Shown here: one piece after another, positions 38,544-48,082 of the stretch
How the letters are laid out: the number at the start of each line of letters is the position of its first letter
How positions within the stretch are numbered: the first letter of the stretch is position 1
Assembly (NCBI GenBank): GCA_903862655.1
Contig: CAIOZA010000020.1
Span: 62,001 to 126,000 of the forward strand
Reading direction: 5' to 3'
Source of the DNA: an uncultured Ignavibacteria bacterium
GTDB lineage: Bacteria; Bacteroidota; Ignavibacteria; Kapaibacteriales; UBA2268
DNA: 64,000 nt
The notes under the pieces: generated by a model
Told to the model about the DNA's origin: nothing
Databases searched by the model: none
Seen by the model: only the letters and a program-made list of their open reading frames with translations
Program-made: the position numbers and the translations under genes

Positions 38544-39323
38544 ATGAAAAACTCATTTAACGTCATTGTTATCGTGTTATCAATGATAATAGCATTTGGA
38601 ATTTATGAATTGTATTTTGGCAGTGCTGGCAATTTTACCGATCAGGCAAAGAAAAAACCTCAAAAAGGTAGTACTCTTGGTATGATTTATACAGGTGGTC
38701 CAATTGTTGGTATTTTGATGGGACTTATTATCATTTCAATTACATTTGTATTTGAGAGACATTTCTCCATAAAAAAAGCCAAAGGAAAAGGCGATGTATC
38801 AGCTTATCTAAAGAAATTGATCGAAAGCTTATCAAAGGGTGATTACGACACTGCTCTTAAAGAATGTGAGAGTCAACGCGGAAGCATGGCAAATATAATG
38901 CGAGCGGCGATAGAGAGGTTCAAAACCATTGAGAATGATCCTGAATATCCAACAGAAAAGAAGATGCAGGAAGTTCAGAGAGCAATTGATGAATCAACAA
39001 ATCTCGAAACACCGCTTCTTGAGAAAAACTTGGTTATTCTTTCAACAGTTGCTTCTATTTCAACTATGTTTGGTCTTCTCGGGACAACAGTCGGTATGAT
39101 TAGAGCATTTGCTGCTTTAGGTGAAGCTGGAACTGTAGATGCAACAGCTCTTGCTGTTGGTATTTCCGAAGCTCTTTATAATACTGCTGGCGGTCTTGCT
39201 GGAGCTATTATTTCAATTGTAGCATTCAACTTCTTTACTACAAGAGTTGATAATTATGTCTATATGATTGACGAAGCAATATTGAACGTAACACAATTAT
39301 TCACTATCCGCGTAAAGAAATAA
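38544..39323 (+). CDS. exbB: ExbB/TolQ/MotA-type proton channel protein
   Basis: ILSTVASISTMFGLLGTTVGMIRAFAALGEAGTVDATALAVGISEALYNTAGGLAGAI. Confidence 0.9.
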   Translation: MKNSFNVIVIVLSMIIAFGIYELYFGSAGNFTDQAKKKPQKGSTLGMIYTGGPIVGILMGLIIISITFVFERHFSIKKAKGKGDVSAYLKKLIESLSKGDYDTALKECESQRGSMANIMRAAIERFKTIENDPEYPTEKKMQEVQRAIDESTNLETPLLEKNLVILSTVASISTMFGLLGTTVGMIRAFAALGEAGTVDATALAVGISEALYNTAGGLAGAIISIVAFNFFTTRVDNYVYMIDEAILNVTQLFTIRVKK

Positions 39324-39335
39324 AAGGAGCGGCCC

Positions 39336-39863
39336 GTGCCAACAATAAAGAAGAAAAGAATGTCATTTGTTATCGACATGACCCCTCTTGTCGATATTAC
39401 CTTTCTTCTTCTGACATTTTTGATGTTCACTGCAAAGTTTAAGTCTGAAGCAGAATCGGAGCAGCAATTTACAATTGTGAGACCTATTGCCTCTGCTGAT
39501 ACTAGTAAACTTCCAGAAAAGGATCTTGCTGTCATTAATATTGCTATTGATGATAAGAATCCTCAAGATACATCATACTATTTCGGGTTGACAAATAAAA
39601 CTGACTGGGAAGGTGTTCGCAGTCTTGTGCCCGAAATTCCCGAAGTTGATAGATTGAAAAATCTTGTTAAATGTGATACTAACACAGCATATCTTGGTAA
39701 ACTAATCAGAGCTACACTAGCTGTTAGAAGCTCTACAAGATTCGCAGTTGATGCTGATAAACGAGTTAGATTCAAATTTATCGAGGATGCGATGAGCACT
39801 TTACGTAAAAACAAAGCTTTTACTTTCAACTTCGTTACAGATAAGAGGAAAGGAAATAAATAG
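39336..39863 (+). CDS. exbD: ExbD-type biopolymer transport protein (first copy)
   Basis: RMSFVIDMTPLVDITFLLLTFLMFTAKF; GTG start with AAGGAG at proper spacing. Confidence 0.88.
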   Translation: MPTIKKKRMSFVIDMTPLVDITFLLLTFLMFTAKFKSEAESEQQFTIVRPIASADTSKLPEKDLAVINIAIDDKNPQDTSYYFGLTNKTDWEGVRSLVPEIPEVDRLKNLVKCDTNTAYLGKLIRATLAVRSSTRFAVDADKRVRFKFIEDAMSTLRKNKAFTFNFVTDKRKGNK

Positions 39864-39929
39864 TTTTTGTAACTATTTATGAATTCAATGTGTCTTATGT
39901 TTAGTAAAAACAATTAGGAGTTAATATAT

Positions 39930-40514
39930 ATGTCCGGTGGTGGTGAAGGCTTAAGTGCCCCCAAAAAAGTTAGAAGGGGCCATAATAGTAAAAGAAAGAA
40001 ATCTAAGAGAATCGGCTTTAAGCTCGATATGACTCCTCTTGTTGATATTTCTTTTCTCTTGCTGACGTTCTTTATGTTTACCACGACCATGCTCAAGCCT
40101 CAGATTATGGAAATGAAATTGCCACCTGAAATGGGTGACGTTGAAGTTAAAGCATCTGAATTGTTTACACTTTACCTTACAGGTGAAAACAAGATTTATT
40201 GGTTATATGCTGAACCAAGAGATGATAATAAACCTGAAGAAATCCAGATCCAAAATCTAAAAGCTAAGGCTGTCGAGATGAATCTAAAGCCATTATGCAA
40301 AAATAAATTGATTACTGCATTCAAGATTGATAAGAATGCAAAGTATGAAAATGTTGTAAGAATGCTTGATGAACTTAATCTTGCTGAAATTCCGATTACA
40401 GATGAGATAGTAAAGGATAAAGATCCTGACGGAACTCCTGTGACTAGAAAGCGTAAGTTCACAATCGCACCCTTTGAAGAAAAGGATCAAAAGTTAATAG
40501 AGGAGTTGAAATAA
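39930..40514 (+). CDS. exbD: ExbD-type biopolymer transport protein (second copy)
   Basis: RIGFKLDMTPLVDISFLLLTFFMFTTTMLKPQIMEMKLP. Confidence 0.88.
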   Translation: MSGGGEGLSAPKKVRRGHNSKRKKSKRIGFKLDMTPLVDISFLLLTFFMFTTTMLKPQIMEMKLPPEMGDVEVKASELFTLYLTGENKIYWLYAEPRDDNKPEEIQIQNLKAKAVEMNLKPLCKNKLITAFKIDKNAKYENVVRMLDELNLAEIPITDEIVKDKDPDGTPVTRKRKFTIAPFEEKDQKLIEELK

Positions 40515-40515
40515 T

Positions 40516-41304
40516 ATGACAGCTCTTGAAATCACAAATGATATGCTCAAGAAATCATCTTATGGTGCTGTTGAGCTAAAAGAATACATCCGGGTGAATA
40601 CTTACAGAGCTTTCCTCTATACTGTATCACTTTTATTGCTTTTATTTCTCATTTATTGGGGAGTAGGAAAAGCTACAGAAAAAAATACTGGTTTGATGAC
40701 CAGAGCACCTTTAAGTAAAATGAGTCTTATGAATCAAGCTCAGACTCAGGATGAGCTTCAGGAAGCCCCACCTCCACCACCAGCAGAAACAGTTATCGAT
40801 GTTGCAACTGCTGCCAAAGCTGGAGTTCCGGTCCCTGTTCCTGATGCAGACATTAAGGAAGAATTAAAAGATTTTGCTAATGTCGATGATATGAGTAAAT
40901 CCCTTGCCCGTGAAAAAGGACAGGTCATTGATTTCGATCAGGTTAATAATATTGACTTAAGCGATAGAAAAGTTAGCATTGATAAACCGATTGAGAAAGA
41001 GCCCGATATTGATGAGTTCCTGGCAGTAGAGAAAGAACCATTTGTTGACCTCAATGAACTCCAAAGAAAAATCAATTATCCCGAAATGGCACGTCGTGCA
41101 GGCATTGAAGGACAGGTTGTCGTAAGAGTTCTTGTGGGCAAAGATGGTCGTCCACAGAAGACAGTTGTTCAAAGCTCCGATTCACAAATGCTAGATCAGT
41201 CAGCTAAAGAAGCTGTTATGAAATCAGTATTTACTCCTGCTATTCAAAACGGACAGGCAGTAACTTGCTGGGTGAGTATCCCGATTAAGTTTAAGTTGAG
41301 ATAG
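40516..41304 (+). CDS. tonB: TonB-family energy transducer
   Basis: Single N-terminal TM, PPPPPAETV linker, and YPEMARRAGIEGQVVVRVLVGKDGRPQKTVVQSSDSQMLDQSAKEAVMKSVFTPAIQNGQAVTCWVSIPIKFKL. Confidence 0.92.
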   Translation: MTALEITNDMLKKSSYGAVELKEYIRVNTYRAFLYTVSLLLLLFLIYWGVGKATEKNTGLMTRAPLSKMSLMNQAQTQDELQEAPPPPPAETVIDVATAAKAGVPVPVPDADIKEELKDFANVDDMSKSLAREKGQVIDFDQVNNIDLSDRKVSIDKPIEKEPDIDEFLAVEKEPFVDLNELQRKINYPEMARRAGIEGQVVVRVLVGKDGRPQKTVVQSSDSQMLDQSAKEAVMKSVFTPAIQNGQAVTCWVSIPIKFKLR

Positions 41305-41317
41305 AATTTTCTTTGAT

Positions 41318-41347
41318 TTAAACAAGGGGCTTAAGCCCCTTGTTTAA
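41318..41347. terminator. Perfect 30-bp palindrome, probable bidirectional terminator
   Basis: TTAAACAAGGGGCTTAAGCCCCTTGTTTAA is exactly self-complementary and lies just after tonB. Confidence 0.75.
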
Positions 41348-41394
41348 CAAAGAATAAACAATAAGAATTTGACTAATTAAGTTCCGGCAATTCA

Positions 41395-41613
41395 ATGATA
41401 CTTATCATCACAAATTATGCTGTTAAAATACTGACAATTATAGTTGGTGTTATCTTCTTGACAGGATTATTCATGTCCCCAAATCTACCAAACAGAGGTA
41501 TGATGCAGATGATGGGAGGTATGCTTATTGTTTGGGGTTTATACAGATTAATTATATATCGTATTCAACTGAAAAAATCCAAAATTGAGGATGATGAAGA
41601 TGAAGATGAATAA
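41395..41613 (+). CDS. Small two-TM membrane protein with acidic C-terminal tail
   Basis: Two hydrophobic segments and a KIEDDEDEDE tail; overlaps the start of the next ORF. Confidence 0.6.
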   Translation: MILIITNYAVKILTIIVGVIFLTGLFMSPNLPNRGMMQMMGGMLIVWGLYRLIIYRIQLKKSKIEDDEDEDE

Positions 41614-42535
41614 ACCATTCCGTATCCTTTTTCTTATGCTCTCTCCGATCATATTTTTTGTTTTCGGATGCACCGAAGCCAAAAAATCTGATGCCCAAAT
41701 TAAGGAAGAGAAAAATGACCGCTTTGCTAAAGTAAGCATCGAAGATGGCTTATATCCGATGATGATTAATCCATGTTTGCAATTCGATACTCTAGATGCG
41801 ACTGCTGATTGCACTTTCAAATCTGTACCCGGCTTAGAAGCAATGCAGAATCTTCTTACAGGTGAGGCTGATGCAATTATCCTAGCTCGTGACTACACTA
41901 GATTCGAAGATTCCGTAATGAAGGCTTATAAGGTGAAACCTCACGTGAGAATGCCTTTTGCCTATGATGCTTTAGTCTTTTATGTTAATTATACAGTACA
42001 AATTGACACACTCTCTGATTTACAGATAAAAGCAATGCTGAGCGACAGGAATAAACAGATTCAGGATTATTTTCCACGCATAAAAGAAGATTTTGAATTT
42101 GTTACTAACAGTCATTTATCGTCTGAATTAGTAAATATCAATCAGCTTATTTTGAAAGGCAAATCGCTCCAAAGAAAATTTAAAATGCTTCCTAGTGCTG
42201 ATTCTGCAATGAATTACGTTAAGAACAGAAAGAATGCTATTGGGATTGGGTATTTGTCTCAAGTTATCAAACAGCCAGATTTAAAGATGATCAGAATAGG
42301 TTATAATGATTCAGCAGGAAAATATATATATCCAAGGACAGTACATCAGGCAAACATTGTAAGAAAGCTCTATCCATATATTGTAACAGATTATATTTAT
42401 ATATTTGATGAATCAAAGAATGCAGCTATGCGTCTCGGTAGATATATTTCAAAGCATGGAAATGTACAGAAGTATATCCTTAATTGGGGTATAGCACCTG
42501 CATTTGCTAAAATTAAATTAATTGATGAAGGGTAA
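41600..42535 (+). CDS. PstS-like phosphate/substrate-binding lipoprotein
   Basis: Lipobox FVFGC and a PBP-like fold pattern (LLTGEADAIILARDYT, IGIGYLSQV, YPRTVHQANIVRKLYPYIVTDYIYIF). Exact start uncertain because of clustered ATGs. Confidence 0.75.
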   Translation: MKMNKPFRILFLMLSPIIFFVFGCTEAKKSDAQIKEEKNDRFAKVSIEDGLYPMMINPCLQFDTLDATADCTFKSVPGLEAMQNLLTGEADAIILARDYTRFEDSVMKAYKVKPHVRMPFAYDALVFYVNYTVQIDTLSDLQIKAMLSDRNKQIQDYFPRIKEDFEFVTNSHLSSELVNINQLILKGKSLQRKFKMLPSADSAMNYVKNRKNAIGIGYLSQVIKQPDLKMIRIGYNDSAGKYIYPRTVHQANIVRKLYPYIVTDYIYIFDESKNAAMRLGRYISKHGNVQKYILNWGIAPAFAKIKLIDEG

Positions 42536-42539
42536 TTTG

Positions 42540-44237
42540 ATGAAGAAATTTGCATTAATTGTAATAAGCATTTTGTTTTTAACTCTCAGTCTTCAGGCTG
42601 AGACAGTCTTTGATCAGCTAAGAGCCTTAGTGAAATCTAAGGATTTTACTGAAGCTGAGAAAATAATCCCAGAAGTAATTAAGCAGAATCCCAAGGATAT
42701 CAATGCATATATACTGTCGGGAGATGTATATACAGAATTGGAAAAATATGATAAAGCTGTAGAAATGTTCTACAAAGCTGATGATATTGACCGCAATTCT
42801 ACTACTATGAAAAAACTTGGACAGGCATATTCAGTGTCGGGTAATCATAAAAAAGCAATTGATATACTCAAAGATGCCGTAAAAAAAGATCAGAGTGATG
42901 TTTATCTTTTATTGGCTCTCGGCGAGGCTTACATTAAAGCAGATTCCATTGATGTGGCTACTTTGATTATCACTAAAGCCAGAGAAAAAAATAAAAATAT
43001 TGCAGAGCCTTATGTAGCTCTGGGAAATCTTTATTTCGCACAGAAAGTATATGAGCTGGCAAAGAACAATTATGAGCAGGCTCTCGCTATTGACGACAAC
43101 AACATTCCCGCAAGAATTAAGCTTGCTACTGCTTATTATTGGATGGCGAATAAAGAATCCGATAGAGATTTATCAAATGAATTATTCAACCGTTCATTGA
43201 AGGAATGGGGAGTAATTGCAGAAAAGGATCCCAAGAATGCACGTGCTTGGTGGGAGCAGGGAAGAATCCTATACTTTGGCAAAAGATTTGATGTTGCAGC
43301 CGGTGCATTGAAGAAATATCTTCAGTACAGACCAGATCAATCATTGGCTCGATGGTATTTAGCTCAGTCTTTAATTGAAGTAGGACAGTGTGATTCTGCT
43401 GCATCTCAGCTCAGACAGGTATCACTTGAAATAGATTCTGTAAAGAATATAGCTACTCTTAAGCTAGCACAGTGCCTCTTTGAACAGAAAAAATTCGCTG
43501 AATCCCTTAAAGAATATGAGTCTATCAAAGGGATAATTTCTTTAGATATTAAAGACATTGAAAGAATGGCTGGAGCATCCCTTAAAATCGGAGATACAAC
43601 CAAAACAATCACTCTTTACAAAGAACTTTTAGGGATGGATCCAACAAAATGTAACTTGATGTTTCAGCTAGCTAATCTTACGATTTATATGAAGAGATAT
43701 GATGATGCTATTTTCTTCCTCGACAAGCGTATAGCAAACTGTAATGATTCAATAACAACAAAAGTTTATTATCTACTAGGCACTTGTTACTTCAGCAAGG
43801 AAAGAGCCGACACAGCGGAGATATTATTGAAGAAAAGTGTGGAGCTCGATTCAAACAATCTTCAAGCTAAGGTATATCTTGCTGATGTTATGGCAAATCT
43901 AGGACAAAAAGATGAAGCAAAGGAATTATTCCTGAATACAATCAAAGCCGGATTAGCGGATACAAGTAAATTCAAGAGAGAAGTAACACAAGGTTTTCAG
44001 AAATTGTCTAACCTTTTGCTCGATCAAAAACAATTCAAAGAATTACAAACAACAGGTAAGCAATGGACTGAATTTGATTCAAATTCTGATCTTGGATGGC
44101 TTTATCTTGGAATTTCTTATCAGGGTCAGGCAGACAAAGATAATGCCTGTAAATGCTACAAAAAGGGATTACAGGTCAATCCTAATAACAACTTCCTGAA
44201 GAACAGCATCAAAAAGCTTGAATGTAACGGGAATTAA
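42540..44237 (+). CDS. Secreted tetratricopeptide repeat protein
   Basis: Signal peptide MKKFALIVISILFLTLSLQA followed by many TPR units. Confidence 0.88.
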   Translation: MKKFALIVISILFLTLSLQAETVFDQLRALVKSKDFTEAEKIIPEVIKQNPKDINAYILSGDVYTELEKYDKAVEMFYKADDIDRNSTTMKKLGQAYSVSGNHKKAIDILKDAVKKDQSDVYLLLALGEAYIKADSIDVATLIITKAREKNKNIAEPYVALGNLYFAQKVYELAKNNYEQALAIDDNNIPARIKLATAYYWMANKESDRDLSNELFNRSLKEWGVIAEKDPKNARAWWEQGRILYFGKRFDVAAGALKKYLQYRPDQSLARWYLAQSLIEVGQCDSAASQLRQVSLEIDSVKNIATLKLAQCLFEQKKFAESLKEYESIKGIISLDIKDIERMAGASLKIGDTTKTITLYKELLGMDPTKCNLMFQLANLTIYMKRYDDAIFFLDKRIANCNDSITTKVYYLLGTCYFSKERADTAEILLKKSVELDSNNLQAKVYLADVMANLGQKDEAKELFLNTIKAGLADTSKFKREVTQGFQKLSNLLLDQKQFKELQTTGKQWTEFDSNSDLGWLYLGISYQGQADKDNACKCYKKGLQVNPNNNFLKNSIKKLECNGN

Positions 44238-44279
44238 TATAGGCTCCAAAAATTGATACTATTTATGTATCAAAAAAGT

Positions 44280-44346
44280 TATTCTGAGAGGAGCGAAGAA
44301 TCAAGTATTAATGCTTTCTGGATTCTAAACATCGTTCAGAATGAAC
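44280..44346. repeat. Second intergenic imperfect palindromic repeat of the TCATTCTGA class
   Basis: TTATTCTGAGAGGAGCGAAGAATC ... GATTCTAAACATCGTTCAGAATGAA. Confidence 0.55.
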
Positions 44347-44386
44347 TTTAAAGCTAATTTTCCGACTGAATAAACATTGAAATGAA

Positions 44387-44420
44387 AAAAAATGGGACTT
44401 ATTTTTAAGTCCCATTTTTT
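44387..44420. terminator. Bidirectional hairpin terminator between convergent genes
   Basis: AAAAAATGGGACTT-ATTTTT-AAGTCCCATTTTTT: 14 bp perfect stem with A and T runs on both sides. Confidence 0.85.
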
Positions 44421-44424
44421 GTTT

Positions 44425-45564
44425 TTAAAATGTTTTGGGTTGTTGCTGTTGAAGTAGTTTCTGCTCCTTTTTTATCTTCGCTAAGGCCTTAATTCTTCTT
44501 TCTTTGTTATAGTTTCTCGTCTCTATAAGTTTAACACCGGGTCTTATTATACCATGAGCTCTTAGTGTGTCTTCAGCATGAACAAATCGTTTGTAATCTC
44601 TAAGGTTTCCTCTTGCGTCAGTAGGTATCTGACACATTGGAATTAACGCTTCTGCAACAGCCATAGGATCCTTCGGCAGGCTTATAAAGAGATCCTTATT
44701 TGATTTGAGGTATTTCCATGAATACCCCTTATCTGGAGTAAAGTCATAATGATCGAGTATAATTACTGGAGTTCCAGACATTGGTCTTAATTTTCCTGTA
44801 ACGCTGTCTTTTCTTATTCCTACACCCCAAGTGAAAAGCCACTTTGCATCATCTTCAAACTGTCTCATGCATGAGTGAGAAGCTGGCTTACCTGGCATTT
44901 CAAACTGATGGAATGCACTTCCTGCTTCTGAATGAAAATTGAAAGTATATGGCATAACCCAGGTGCTGTCAATTGATGAATGATGAAGCAGCTTCTTCCA
45001 GTTCAGAGCATACCGTCCAGGGAATGATGGTGTTCGTTCTTTGCCACTATTTACTGCGGCGAAGCGAACAAGATAACCATTCTCATAAGCACCATAGCAT
45101 TGAAATTTATTTGAAACAATAATAATCTTCTTTAAATCCCTGGCTCCAGGATAATCAAATGGGAATATCGAATATGCTTTTAAATCAGGATATAAGGTAT
45201 CAGGAATTACAATTGCAGACCCTTTGGAAATATACCTTAATTCTTTCCTGTTTAGTAAAGTAAAAGCCCTATAATTGTTGTAATTCTGAGGTGTTCTTTC
45301 GTATTTTTTCTTGATATTTAATAGATCTTTAACGGTTTTAATTGTATCAAGCCGATAATTGATCACTCGATAAGGATTAGGGATATGGACAGTAGTATCC
45401 TTAACGGGAAGAACAGCTGGAGCCGAAACTTCAGGCTGCTTATCTGTAAATTGCCGACCATCTGATTTATCGCAACTTTGAAATGATAAACAAAAAAAAG
45501 TTATAGAAAATGCAAAAGGTAAAACCTTTCTCATTTTGTGACTAGTTTTAATTTTAAATTCCAT
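44425..45564 (-). CDS. L,D-transpeptidase (YkuD) family lipoprotein
   Basis: FHSEAGSAFHQFEMPGKPASHSCMRQFEDDAKWLF active-site region; lipobox-like FQSC. Confidence 0.82.
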   Translation of the reverse strand: MEFKIKTSHKMRKVLPFAFSITFFCLSFQSCDKSDGRQFTDKQPEVSAPAVLPVKDTTVHIPNPYRVINYRLDTIKTVKDLLNIKKKYERTPQNYNNYRAFTLLNRKELRYISKGSAIVIPDTLYPDLKAYSIFPFDYPGARDLKKIIIVSNKFQCYGAYENGYLVRFAAVNSGKERTPSFPGRYALNWKKLLHHSSIDSTWVMPYTFNFHSEAGSAFHQFEMPGKPASHSCMRQFEDDAKWLFTWGVGIRKDSVTGKLRPMSGTPVIILDHYDFTPDKGYSWKYLKSNKDLFISLPKDPMAVAEALIPMCQIPTDARGNLRDYKRFVHAEDTLRAHGIIRPGVKLIETRNYNKERRIKALAKIKKEQKLLQQQQPKTF

Positions 45565-45566
45565 AC

Positions 45567-46532
45567 CTAATCTAATAATAATTTTCCATTATGCATAATT
45601 AATTCATTGTCAAAATAAACGATGGGATTTGTAACAAGACCATCGAGGTGGATCCCAATGCTGATTTTCCCACCCATTGAAAGATTGTTTCCTAAAGCGA
45701 TGTGAATTGTTCCAAGAACTTTTTCATCCTCAAGGATATTCCCTGTCAACTTTGCTTTATAATTTGTTCCAATACCAAATTCACCGACAGCAAAAGCATC
45801 ACGGCCAACTTTTTTCAAAGTTGCTAACAATTTTTCAGCTTGCGCACCTCCGGTAATCTTCTCGGCATAACCATCAACGAATTCGATTGTTATCGGTTCA
45901 TCAAGAAGTCCTAATGAGGCGAACGATCCATCAAAAACTACAATACCATTTGTTTTTCTTTCCAATGGAGCCAAATAAACTTCACCGGATGGAATGTTGC
46001 CGCTTTCTCCAATATTCCGTAGAACTCCGGTACTTTCTATTGCATCACGTCCTTTGACACTCATTGTAACATCAGTACCCTTTTTCGTTACTACACGTAT
46101 GATCGAAATATTCTGCATCTTTGCTGAGAGTTTTTCTGTTGTTTCTATTATCTTGCTGGCTTTTGCACTTAAGCATCTAACCATTGCTTCTTCGGTAATA
46201 CCAGGCATTGTTCCAATTCGAACTCCGAGTTTAGAAGCTTCTCTTCGGGCATTAGTATGTGTCAAGGATCTGTACGTAGGAGCTATGACAACATCCACGC
46301 TTTTCATCATCTCAGCAATTTGCTCAGGAGGTTCCTGCCCATTTATTTCGCGTGGTTTCATTTCTACATAAATTGATTCCCGGCAATAACCAAGGCTACT
46401 ATTATAGAGAGCCCTTCCGATTGTCTGCATATTAGTATCGGTTAATACCATCAATGTTTCGTCCGGAGAAAGACCCATGTAGTCCTTTAGGGCTTTATCC
46501 GCTGCTTGAACTAAGCTGTCATTTTTGTTCAT
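45567..46532 (-). CDS. M29-like (thermophilic-type) aminopeptidase
   Basis: ESTGVLRNIGESGNIPSGEVYLAPLE, VGEFGIGTNYKAKLTGNILEDEKVLGTIHIALGNNLSMGG. Confidence 0.8.
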   Translation of the reverse strand: MNKNDSLVQAADKALKDYMGLSPDETLMVLTDTNMQTIGRALYNSSLGYCRESIYVEMKPREINGQEPPEQIAEMMKSVDVVIAPTYRSLTHTNARREASKLGVRIGTMPGITEEAMVRCLSAKASKIIETTEKLSAKMQNISIIRVVTKKGTDVTMSVKGRDAIESTGVLRNIGESGNIPSGEVYLAPLERKTNGIVVFDGSFASLGLLDEPITIEFVDGYAEKITGGAQAEKLLATLKKVGRDAFAVGEFGIGTNYKAKLTGNILEDEKVLGTIHIALGNNLSMGGKISIGIHLDGLVTNPIVYFDNELIMHNGKLLLD

Positions 46533-46650
46533 TTTAACAATCCTGGATAATATTTTTACAAAAGTTGAAGCATTATATTAAAAAATGCAAAATTGAAGAT
46601 GCTAATATACGAATGCAAATATAAACTTACACTAATTGAATAAAACGAAT

Positions 46651-47913
46651 CTATTCTGTTTTTAATCTTGGTGTTTCTAATCCATGTCCATTTGGACCTG
46701 CTTCATTACGCTTTAGTAAAACGGCAATTGCAAAGCCGAAGAATCCGAATAAAGAGAATATTAACATACCATTAGTATAACCAAGGCTAGCATCATTTAC
46801 AGCACCAATAAGCCAGTTTGTACCGAACAATCCAATGTTCTGAATCATTGTCATCAATCCATAAGCAGTTCCAAGTTTCTTCTCATCTACAATCAATGCA
46901 ACCGAAGGCCACATCACCGCTGGTATCAATGAAAAGGATATACCCAAAATAATCATTGGGATGTACAAAGTGATATGCGTATAAGCCATAATGCTATAAA
47001 CCGGTATTATTAACACCGAGCCAATCATCATAAAAGTGGCTCTTTTACCAATCTTATCTGAAATTAGTCCAAAAATTGGAGTCATTATCATTGCTGACAG
47101 TGTAAGAATACTTGACAAGAATCCACCTGTTTCTCTGGATACACCATGAACATCCATAAAGAACTTAACTGCGAATGTTTGGAAAGGGAACATCGCAGAA
47201 TAGAACACAACGCAAAGAAGAGAAATCAACCAAAAAGATCTACCGAAGTTAAATACTTCTTTAAATATGATCTTATCTTGGGCATCTTCCTTTTTAATCG
47301 AATATTTCTTTTCGGCAAAATGATCAAGCATGAAGTATATGATTACAGAAATAACAGATATGATTCCGGCAAATAAGGCTATCCACAATGGATCCTGCCA
47401 ATAATGGAAAAAGCTTTTTCCCCAACTTGGTGAATTTAATGCTGCAAATGAACCAAATCTAGCTATTGTAAGATTCAAACCAAATGCAAATGACAGTTCT
47501 TTGCCTTTAAACCATCGGGCAAGTGTAGTAGTCACACCTACAATCATGGATTCTGCTCCAAGACCAAATACTAGTCTTCCAATAGCCATAGGGACTAAAC
47601 TGGAGGACATAGCCGTAATCAAAGCTCCCAGCATGCATAGCACAGCAAATATAAGGTTAGCTTTTTTTGTTCCAATGCGGTCAATTATTAAGCCTCCAAT
47701 AAGAACCATTATTATATTTGGTAGACTATAAATGCCCTGTAATAGTCCGATATCGGAATTCGTGAATTTTAATTGTGTTACTAATAAGTCTGCAAGCGGA
47801 GATACACAATCATATATATAATAATTGCCAAACATAGCAAGGGATATTACAACTAGTACTATCCATCTAAACGCTGCCGGAGGCTCCGGTCGTGATATTG
47901 CAACCTGGTTCAT
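46651..47913 (-). CDS. MFS transporter
   Basis: 12 hydrophobic segments; IGGLIIDRIGTKKANLIFAVL, GLISDKIGKRATFM. Confidence 0.88.
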   Translation of the reverse strand: MNQVAISRPEPPAAFRWIVLVVISLAMFGNYYIYDCVSPLADLLVTQLKFTNSDIGLLQGIYSLPNIIMVLIGGLIIDRIGTKKANLIFAVLCMLGALITAMSSSLVPMAIGRLVFGLGAESMIVGVTTTLARWFKGKELSFAFGLNLTIARFGSFAALNSPSWGKSFFHYWQDPLWIALFAGIISVISVIIYFMLDHFAEKKYSIKKEDAQDKIIFKEVFNFGRSFWLISLLCVVFYSAMFPFQTFAVKFFMDVHGVSRETGGFLSSILTLSAMIMTPIFGLISDKIGKRATFMMIGSVLIIPVYSIMAYTHITLYIPMIILGISFSLIPAVMWPSVALIVDEKKLGTAYGLMTMIQNIGLFGTNWLIGAVNDASLGYTNGMLIFSLFGFFGFAIAVLLKRNEAGPNGHGLETPRLKTE

Positions 47914-48082
47914 AGTGATAAAAAAAAGTAGATTATGGAATTTTTAAACAGCAAATCTAAACAAATTAATTTAAAAAAAATAATGATAATATTGATTCTG
48001 TCAGTATTAATGCTATAATTAAAATAATTCAAACTTCATTTCTTCATTTACCTTTTGCTTGTCAACAATTAATAGAATCTAT

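Noticed and set aside
39260-40490. Several minus-strand ORFs across the exbD genes
   Set aside because: Antisense to clear ExbD CDSs.
38544-41304. Possible MotA/MotB-like or gliding motor instead of ExbB/ExbD/TonB
   Set aside because: The MTPLVDI ExbD signature and a clear TonB C-terminal domain fit the Exb-TonB assignment better.
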